DNA of 21,636 nt from a bacterium (GTDB lineage Bacteria > UBA6262): the NCBI GenBank assembly GCA_028716025.1, contig JAQUQP010000013.1:1-21636 (forward strand), read 5' to 3'. Under the pieces are notes generated by a model. The model was given only the letters and a program-made list of their open reading frames with translations, made no database searches and was not told the DNA's origin. Positions 16,101 to 21,636 of this stretch are shown piece after piece. Positions within the stretch are counted from its first letter, which is position 1. Each line of letters starts with the position of its first letter. Both the position numbers and the translations under genes were made by a program.

Positions 16101-18269
16101 GTAAACTGGACCGGCTGGCAGTTGATTAGTATAGATATGCCGGCGGAATTTACCAGTACGACAGGATTTCCCAGCTTATCCAATATTTTAATGATACGGA
16201 TGGGCATTATCGGCAAAGGAGTAGCCGGTCAACACGAGATCTGGGTAGACGAGATTCATGTGACGGATCCAATTGAAGAAGTGGGCCTGGCCCAAAAATA
16301 TTCGGTTGAGTCTACATATCAGGATTATGGCACTATGAATGCGAAGTACCGTTCAGTAAATGACAAATTCAGTATGGTAGGGATTCCCAAGGTCAACCAA
16401 GATATTACTGCGCAAAGCGTTTCCGGTACGTTGACCAAGCTGCATATAAAAGAGGTGAACTTGCCCACCAGATATAGCTGGGATAAAACTACTTCTATCA
16501 CTCCCACTACTTTCAGGACAGAGCTATCCAGTTTGGATGAAGGAAGGGTGATCACTGATAATTTTAACGTGCAAACAACTTTGAGTAAGGGTGACCTGCC
16601 TCAACTAGGGCTTAGTTATACAAGCAATAAGGCTGATTCCAACTTACAGCAGCAACTTAAAAAGACCTATACCTATGGTACTACTTTTAGCTATAGTAAT
16701 AAACCTAAGTTGTGGAAACCAGTCAGTTTGACCCTGCCTGACGCTTTTAATAGCTATTATAACCGTATCCATGGTTATACCTATTATAATAGTAGCTTAA
16801 AAAAGAATGCCGGATATGAGGACCTCTTCGAAGAGACGGATGACTGGTCATTGAACCCGACGTATATTTTCCAATTCAAGACGAAAACCGCAGTTAAAAC
16901 TCCGGTGACAGTTGCTGCGGGGGCCCCTAAAATTGCCACTATAAATTCTGGTGTTTCAGGGGGGAAAGGACCTACCATATCTCCCGAATATATCAACCGG
17001 TTAACCCTAAGCCCGGTATATAAACGCCGGAAAACAGCGGAAACGAAAACATTTTACGATGATCTTTCTTTTAAACGTAAAAAGTCAGATACACAAACTG
17101 TAGGATTTAACACGACGATTGAACTGTTCAAATGGCTGAATCCGACTTTTAAATATACCATAAATACCACTGAAACATATAATGTCGATGCTTCCAGTAA
17201 GAACGTAAACCGGTCCTCAACCACAGAGATATTCAATGTGTTGAAGATGAAGGACCTATGGTCCTGGCGCCCAATTGATTCTTTAAACGTTAATAGCCGG
17301 TATAAGATAGACGAAGGGGATATCTACGATAATACTGACGCTTTGTACCAGACTATGAATAAACTATGGATTAAAAAACAATTGGAATCAGGCGATTTAA
17401 AATCAACTAATCGGCTCATCACTTTCGAAAATACGGCTCGCTGGCTGCCTTTTGATTTCCTTAATCTGAAAGGCGGATGGCGGCCGCTTAAGACTATTGA
17501 CACTACTACCAAATATACTAAGACCAACGAACACAGGATGACTACGGGAACCCCATATGATTCATATAGTAAAACCTTTCCGGATATCATCTTGATCATC
17601 CGGGAACTGGAAAATTTCCCGGCTATGGCGGTTTTTCTGGAAGCCAGTCAGCTGGAATTAAAATACTATCTAAAAACAGTGGATAGGGTTGATATATCAT
17701 TGACCAAAGAAGATTCTTGGGGAGCAAAATGGCGGGGTAAATTATTTAAAAAATATACGTTATTATTGAATATGGACCAGACCAAAACAAAAGAAATAGA
17801 TCCTGCCGGTACCACTTTGCGCGACGCCTTAGCTGGGAATAAAGGCACCCAGATTAATTTCCGTACCGCCAGGAACTTTATTTTTGTCCTAAGTTATGAT
17901 GACCGGAAACAGTCAGAAAAAGACCGCTATGGGGCGATACTTCGTCAGGAATATACCCGTACTCCGGCGATAAAAATGGAAAAAGATTTGGAATTCCCCA
18001 AAGGGCTACGGATACCTTTTACTAAAAAAGTGTGGGAACTTAAGAATTTGGTCCACTTGACGACTGCTTTAAAGACCATTATGCTGCGCAGTAACATTGC
18101 TGAGAAAAATAATGACACCTATTCCGCTTCCACGAGTGTAGATTATAATGTTAGTTATAATTTTGTGGTTACCCTGGGGGTGGATGGGAGTTTGGTGAAG
18201 AATAAAGAGCTTGATATCAATGATTATTACACTTATGGAGCGAATTTTAAGTTGCTGATCAGATTCTAA
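13116..18269 (+). CDS. SprA-like giant outer-membrane protein (candidate T9SS translocon)
   Basis: 1717 residues. The TTG start follows GGGGA (13106-13110) by 5 nt and gives a clean signal peptide cut after Ala24 (NILA/Q). The N-terminal region resembles SprA: 'VKIKGKVGPKISVNIDYDD' from about 153, then 'EAAFGDIDLTLP' and 'KKLFGGKID' (about 212-222), then 'GSRTKG'. Three beta modules of the form 'VDYxxGxIxFxxPI...IxVDYxY' fall at about 335-365, 425-470 and 495-540. 'DNMEGSE' at 629-635 recalls the DDFEGS motif of SprA. Two jelly-roll-like units share VNWTGWQ (830 and 996), and calcium-loop-like DLNGNG (770) and DLDGDG (808) lie before them. The C-terminal half is regular beta-strand ending 'NFKLLIRF', as in a barrel. 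Bacteroidota SprA proteins are ~2400 residues, so this is a short form. Alternative: another giant barrel with SprA_N-like domains. Confidence 0.75.
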   Translation: MRKTIAIILIFVLFWLTLASNILAQTPKMSLRQSNTSPADQHNYNVSLSTFTLLPPVKSQPPAVLTSPKIMSFSRDQWLKTKKNQERFKEAQAKLEEGIEFNLPYESKLNISGRKMINIKTGKVKYAHPDQKTLTGTPAGVTDRLDMQQELQVKIKGKVGPKISVNIDYDDTKEDKRDISVIYKGEPEEIVQEAAFGDIDLTLPQTEFVSYNKKLFGGKIDTLPVSTDNSKLRVMGIGSRTKGVTETKRFKGNTTFEKRELFDTQYIRRKYYKIYPIDAAIATDLPITSGSVEIYIDNRIGTDNTNAKQLTLSDINGVSYSGYFDKQNAGLDYTVDYRTGIITFIKPIGSNYIIAVDYKKPDGTWLASNSTVKTENWIVIKDEFETPITREMKNYYSLGSTKLVNDPNKFIVKIMDLNRIEQSSGSYPFEVDYDFGTIRFLDDTPFDPPYPDVYINIPNHHFIIYVEYRHSVKTYNLRPGLVQKSEKVKLNGEELVRDEDYFIDYEIGLLTFLKDAAITDDTDIEVDYEYMPFGGQFQQTIVGARTEYEYSDKFTLGSTVLYNWATSPGNIPDVRSTPESILVIEGDSKLKLRPTEFWKWNLDGLKIDLGAEVAQSKYNPDIFGKAMVDNMEGSEIADTVSTDKSLWRLGSLGQDPMKRGTLEWANGDEDKHTINDKTTEEGRDQTLDLTYTLPEIDSWASLMYPISTAGVDYSKHNYLQFWVYGEGVGEQLHVELGRVSEDADGKGGFEHDVPLDGPIRWPKGSPKTEDLNGNGLLDVGEDIGWEYVNPDGSITRIGEGNGRLDSEDLDGDGILTTVESIATSANLINVNWTGWQQVIIPLTVDSSNLTAWQNIKHIRFWLTRGSETRRTIRIAKMEVVGNRWDKPIVSGTGSMDITVKSNEDDSNVSLKDNGDYRWLYRDTVNKDLDENNTLVLQYANFAAGEDGYTKRQLSKSLDFSKHKKLRFFVYGDSQGEDFYLRVGSDDSNYYEYRQTVNWTGWQLISIDMPAEFTSTTGFPSLSNILMIRMGIIGKGVAGQHEIWVDEIHVTDPIEEVGLAQKYSVESTYQDYGTMNAKYRSVNDKFSMVGIPKVNQDITAQSVSGTLTKLHIKEVNLPTRYSWDKTTSITPTTFRTELSSLDEGRVITDNFNVQTTLSKGDLPQLGLSYTSNKADSNLQQQLKKTYTYGTTFSYSNKPKLWKPVSLTLPDAFNSYYNRIHGYTYYNSSLKKNAGYEDLFEETDDWSLNPTYIFQFKTKTAVKTPVTVAAGAPKIATINSGVSGGKGPTISPEYINRLTLSPVYKRRKTAETKTFYDDLSFKRKKSDTQTVGFNTTIELFKWLNPTFKYTINTTETYNVDASSKNVNRSSTTEIFNVLKMKDLWSWRPIDSLNVNSRYKIDEGDIYDNTDALYQTMNKLWIKKQLESGDLKSTNRLITFENTARWLPFDFLNLKGGWRPLKTIDTTTKYTKTNEHRMTTGTPYDSYSKTFPDIILIIRELENFPAMAVFLEASQLELKYYLKTVDRVDISLTKEDSWGAKWRGKLFKKYTLLLNMDQTKTKEIDPAGTTLRDALAGNKGTQINFRTARNFIFVLSYDDRKQSEKDRYGAILRQEYTRTPAIKMEKDLEFPKGLRIPFTKKVWELKNLVHLTTALKTIMLRSNIAEKNNDTYSASTSVDYNVSYNFVVTLGVDGSLVKNKELDINDYYTYGANFKLLIRF

Positions 18270-18276
18270 TAACTAC

Positions 18277-18305
18277 AGGTGTAAAGGTATAAGGTGTAAA
18301 GTGAT
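18277..18305. repeat. Heptamer array overlapping the comF translation-initiation region
   Basis: AGGTGTA, AGGTATA and AGGTGTA (with one extra A after the first) are followed by AAGTGAT. They fill the 39-nt gap between the SprA-like stop and the comF ATG, and the only Shine-Dalgarno-like text before comF (AAGGTG) is part of the array. Confidence 0.55.
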
Positions 18306-18308
18306 ACC

Positions 18309-19022
18309 ATGCATAAAATAATTAACTATGTGATAAATGTGGTATTTCCATTGAAGTGCGAAGTGTGCCAGCGGCAATTACCTCTAAAAGCGCAAGCAAG
18401 GATATGTCCCGGGTGTCTTGGAAGAATATTAATCATAGGTGATCACTATTGCCTGAAATGTGGGAAGTCAATGCAGGTTGATACGTCTTTTTGTGCTGAT
18501 TGTCACGATCATGACGCATTATATTATGACACTATCAGGGCAGCGGGTATATATCAAGGGATTCTGCGGGAAGCGATCCAGGCGTTTAAGTACAATCGTC
18601 GGAGTTGCCTCGGAACAGAACTGGGAGAACTAATGTTCAAATCTTACCAGCGGTACTTTTCCCAATTTACCATTGACACTATGATACCGATCCCTTTGCA
18701 CAAAAAACAATCCCATAAGAGGCAATATAACCAATCAGAGATACTAGCCGTGAATTTGGGTAAGGCCGCCGGGATCCCAGTTTTCCCAAAGACCTTGTCC
18801 AGGATAAAGGAAACAAGGCCGCAATATGCCTTAAACAAGCGGGAAAGGGCAGATAATATCAGAAATGCATTCCAAATAAGGAAAGGTGCCAACTTACCGG
18901 GAGCTAAAGTATTGGTCATTGATGATATTTGTACAACTGGCAGCACTATTAATGAATGCGCTCGGGTCCTGAAACAGGCAGGGGCAACGGAGGTCCATGG
19001 ATTGGTCCTGGCGCATGGTTAG
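18309..19022 (+). CDS. comF: ComF-family phosphoribosyltransferase-like protein
   Basis: 237 residues. The N-terminus has four CxxC pairs (C17/C20, C33/C36, C48/C51, C62/C65), as in the zinc-binding region of ComF/GntX proteins. The C-terminal part is a type I phosphoribosyltransferase fold with the PRPP-binding 'VLVIDDICTTGST' (Asp205, Asp206), preceded by 'IPIPLHKKQSHKRQYNQSE' and 'RPQYALNKRERADNI', the usual ComF spacing. ComF is needed for DNA uptake in naturally competent bacteria, but the family is widespread in non-competent ones and its enzymatic role is not settled. The ATG lies only 39 nt after the SprA-like gene, so it may be cotranscribed with it. The ribosome-binding site is poor: AAGGTG at 18291-18296 is 12 nt away. 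Confidence 0.92.
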   Translation: MHKIINYVINVVFPLKCEVCQRQLPLKAQARICPGCLGRILIIGDHYCLKCGKSMQVDTSFCADCHDHDALYYDTIRAAGIYQGILREAIQAFKYNRRSCLGTELGELMFKSYQRYFSQFTIDTMIPIPLHKKQSHKRQYNQSEILAVNLGKAAGIPVFPKTLSRIKETRPQYALNKRERADNIRNAFQIRKGANLPGAKVLVIDDICTTGSTINECARVLKQAGATEVHGLVLAHG

Positions 19023-19033
19023 AAGAGCAAACT

Positions 19034-19061
19034 CGAAATTCTAATTTCGAAATCCTAAGCC
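19034..19061. repeat. Heptamer array (CGAAATT/CTAATTT type)
   Basis: Units CGAAATT, CTAATTT, CGAAATC and CTAAGCC follow one another after the comF stop. Alternate units resemble each other, giving a 14-nt super-period, and the text also has local dyad symmetry (GAAATT and AATTTC). Confidence 0.55.
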
Positions 19062-19068
19062 AAGACTG

Positions 19069-19096
19069 TTTAGAATTTAGATATTAGAGTTTAGAA
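19069..19096. repeat. Heptamer array (TTTAGAA type)
   Basis: Four units, TTTAGAA, TTTAGAT, ATTAGAG and TTTAGAA, lie directly before the palindrome and promoter of the gap gene. It is separated by 7 nt from the preceding array. Confidence 0.6.
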
Positions 19097-19099
19097 TTT

Positions 19100-19124
19100 G
19101 TTAAAAAGTCTTTGACTTTTTAAC
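19100..19124. promoter_or_regulatory. Perfect 11-bp inverted repeat overlapping the gap -35 box (operator candidate)
   Basis: The arm GTTAAAAAGTC (19100-19110) is repeated exactly in inverted form at 19114-19124 around TTT. The right half covers TTGACT, the proposed -35 box. A repressor bound here would block RNA polymerase. It is too AT-rich, and lacks a following U-run, to be a convincing terminator for comF. Confidence 0.5.
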
Positions 19125-19140
19125 ACTTCTGTGGCATACT
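19112..19140 (+). promoter_or_regulatory. Sigma70-type promoter for gap-pgk
   Basis: TTGACT (19112-19117) and CATACT (19135-19140) are 17 nt apart, with 5 and 4 of 6 consensus matches. This is the only good pair in the 161-nt gap upstream of gap and leaves a leader of roughly 36 nt. Confidence 0.6.
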
Positions 19141-19162
19141 AATAACCTTAATAAATACTTAA

Positions 19163-20209
<1,047 letters not shown>

Positions 20210-20234
20210 TAACTCTTAAACAGATATCAAACGA

Positions 20235-20269
20235 GATTACGCGGGCGGTTTATAGCTGTCCGCGTAATC
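20235..20269 (+). promoter_or_regulatory. Stable intercistronic hairpin between gap and pgk
   Basis: Arms 20235-20248 (GATTACGCGGGCGG) and 20256-20269 (CTGTCCGCGTAATC) pair over 14 positions including two G-U pairs, with a 7-nt loop. No U-run follows (next bases CGCTTCTTC) and the pgk Shine-Dalgarno begins 12 nt downstream. It is more likely an mRNA stabiliser/processing site or an attenuator than a full terminator. Confidence 0.6.
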
Positions 20270-20294
20270 CGCTTCTTCAACGGAGGAATTGGCT

Positions 20295-21485
20295 ATGGCA
20301 AAAATGAACATCACTGATGCTGATCTCAGCAATAAAAAAGTGCTCATCCGGGTTGATTTTAATGTGCCGCTGGATAAACAGCAGAACATTACCGATGATA
20401 CCAGGATCAAAGAAACATTACCCACGATCAAGTATCTCCTGGATAAAAAATGTTCCCTGGTCTTATGCGCTCATTTAGGAAGGCCAAAAGGTAAGCCAGT
20501 CCCGGAGATGAGCCTTAAACCTTGTGCCGTTCATTTGTCAAAGCTAGTCGGGGTAAAAGTGCAGATGGCTCCGGATTGCATTGGCGCAGAAACCAAGAAA
20601 ATGGCAGATGTGTTGAAGCCCGGAGAGATCTTATTACTGGAAAACCTGCGTTTCCATCCTGAAGAAGAAAAGAATGACCCTGATTTTGCCAAACAATTAG
20701 CCTCCATGGCAGAAGTGTTTGTGCAAGACGCGTTCGGCACTGTCCATCGTGCCCATGCTTCAACTGAAGGCGTTACTAAATATTTGCCTGCGTATGCCGG
20801 GTTCCTGTTAAAGAAAGAGATCGACTATCTTGGCAAAGCAGTAGAAAATCCGGATAAACCTTTTGTCGCTATTCTTGGCGGAGCCAAGATCAGCGGCAAG
20901 ATCGATGTTATATCTAATTTATTGAACAAAGTAGATACCCTGATCGTTGGTGGTGCCATGACCTATACATTCCTGAAAGCCCAGGGCTTAAGTATTGGTA
21001 ATTCCCTGGTGGAAAATGACCGCCTGGAGATGGCTAAAGAAGTACTGGTCAAAGCTAAAGAGAAGAAAGTAACTTTCCTTTTGCCGATCGATCATTTAAT
21101 TGCAGACAAAGTAGAAGCCGGAGCTAAATCAGAAATAGTAGGAGACAATATCCCGGCGGGAATGATCGGCGTAGATATCGGGCCAAAAACCATTGCTCTT
21201 TTTAAAGAAGCAATTAGAAGGGCCAAGACCATTGTGTGGAACGGGCCAATGGGTGTATTTGAAATCGATGATTTTGCTAAAGGGACGATCGCTATAGCTA
21301 ATGCTTTAGCTGACGCTACCAAAGCCGGAGCTACCACGATAATCGGCGGCGGTGATTCAGTGGCAGCAGTGGCCAAAGCAGGCGTTACCAGCAAGATCTC
21401 ACATATATCAACTGGCGGCGGCGCCAGCCTTGAATTCCTGGAAGGTAAAATACTGCCGGGAATAGCAGCGTTGAAAGATAAGTAA
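20295..21485 (+). CDS. pgk: Phosphoglycerate kinase
   Basis: 396 residues from the ATG at 20295. An in-frame TTG at 20289 is only 2 nt after GGAGG (20282-20286), whereas the ATG is 8 nt away and is preferred. The enzyme transfers phosphate between 1,3-bisphosphoglycerate and ADP. Substrate-side motifs are '[12 protein letters not shown]', '[12 protein letters not shown]', 'CAHLGRPKG', '[15 protein letters not shown]' and '[13 protein letters not shown]'; nucleotide-side motifs are '[11 protein letters not shown]', '[10 protein letters not shown]' and '[10 protein letters not shown]'. Length is normal for a single-domain-pair bacterial PGK, with no fused triosephosphate isomerase. It follows gap by 85 nt including a hairpin and is followed by secG after 32 nt. 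Confidence 0.98.
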   Translation: MAKMNITDADLSNKKVLIRVDFNVPLDKQQNITDDTRIKETLPTIKYLLDKKCSLVLCAHLGRPKGKPVPEMSLKPCAVHLSKLVGVKVQMAPDCIGAETKKMADVLKPGEILLLENLRFHPEEEKNDPDFAKQLASMAEVFVQDAFGTVHRAHASTEGVTKYLPAYAGFLLKKEIDYLGKAVENPDKPFVAILGGAKISGKIDVISNLLNKVDTLIVGGAMTYTFLKAQGLSIGNSLVENDRLEMAKEVLVKAKEKKVTFLLPIDHLIADKVEAGAKSEIVGDNIPAGMIGVDIGPKTIALFKEAIRRAKTIVWNGPMGVFEIDDFAKGTIAIANALADATKAGATTIIGGGDSVAAVAKAGVTSKISHISTGGGASLEFLEGKILPGIAALKDK

Positions 21486-21517
21486 AAAATTACATTGATT
21501 AAAGATAGGAGCAAAAA

Positions 21518-21636
21518 ATGTTTGTATTCTTAGTATCAATACACATCGTAGTATGCATCTGGCTGATCGTCATTGTGCTTTTGCAGGCAGGAAAAGGCGG
21601 CGGATTATCCGGTTTGTTTGGCGGTGGCAGTGCCCC
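21518..21636 (+). CDS. secG: SecG, Sec translocase accessory subunit (N-terminal part; 3' end outside window)
   Basis: ATG at 21518 with AGGAG (21507-21511) 6 nt upstream. The 39 visible residues begin with a hydrophobic helix (MFVFLVSIHIVVCIWLIVIVLL) followed by 'LLQAGKGGGLSGLFGGGS', the conserved cytoplasmic loop of SecG between its two transmembrane helices. SecG assists the SecYE channel in exporting unfolded proteins. The second helix lies beyond the window end. Placement after glycolytic genes (gap-pgk, often with tpiA) is common in bacteria; here no tpiA intervenes. Confidence 0.93.
   Translation, partial: MFVFLVSIHIVVCIWLIVIVLLQAGKGGGLSGLFGGGSA

Noticed and set aside
19034..19096. 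CRISPR-like array
   Set aside because: Units are 7 nt and contiguous, with no unique spacers and no cas genes nearby; they are short tandem repeats.
19100..19124. Intrinsic terminator for comF
   Set aside because: The stem has only two G/C pairs, the next bases are ACTTCTG rather than a U-run, and it overlaps the gap -35 box.

Overview
The window looks like a piece of chromosome from a Gram-negative-type (diderm) bacterium, probably an uncultured or candidate-phylum lineage rather than a well-known model group. The lptF/lptG pair indicates an LPS-bearing outer membrane. Two predicted outer-membrane proteins end in Phe after a beta-strand. A very large SprA-like protein, a PorV-like protein and a secreted peptidase with a 'YPNP ... 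GVY ... GKIAILR' C-terminal domain resemble the type IX secretion system (T9SS), best known from Bacteroidota and relatives. Base composition is moderate (low-to-mid 40s % GC by eye). The sequence alone does not fix the phylum. All housekeeping genes are intact and no mobile element, CRISPR array, rRNA or tRNA was seen.

Layout. (1) 1-6488, + strand, tightly packed and probably one operon: the 3' end of a nucleotide-sugar epimerase, a sugar nucleotidyltransferase, a phosphomannomutase/phosphoglucomutase, a second nucleotidyltransferase, metK and ahcY. It links sugar-nucleotide supply with the activated methyl cycle. (2) 6606-8788: a two-gene operon of a TPR lipoprotein and a PorV/UPF0164-like outer-membrane protein, closed by a strong hairpin at 8830-8868. 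(3) 8887-10626: a secreted M6-family zinc metalloprotease with a T9SS-type-A/FlgD-like C-terminal domain. (4) 10763-12954, - strand: lptF and lptG, translationally coupled, convergent with the peptidase. (5) 13116-18269: the 1717-residue SprA-like outer-membrane protein, divergent from lptF and served by a good sigma70-type promoter, followed by a comF-family gene. (6) 19184-21636: gap, pgk and the start of secG (cut by the window end); tpiA, often found between pgk and secG, is absent.

How it fits together. The middle third (6.6-18.3 kb) reads as an outer-membrane/secretion neighbourhood: a candidate translocon (SprA-like), a candidate shuttle (PorV-like), a TPR lipoprotein, and a candidate cargo, interleaved with the LPS exporter permeases. 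This is my best candidate for a little-described system: a T9SS-like set, possibly outside the classical T9SS phyla.

A second, independent signal is a set of short tandem arrays with 7-nt (once 8-nt) units scattered through the intergenic gaps (1427-1450, 6494-6521, 10638-10658, 18277-18305, 19034-19061, 19069-19096). Two more lie inside coding sequences: the phosphomannomutase N-terminus (1591-1618) and the signal peptide of the M6 peptidase (8921-8948, four perfect TATCAAC copies). The last could act as a frameshifting or length-changing switch. No stretch longer than 300 bases lacks a gene.
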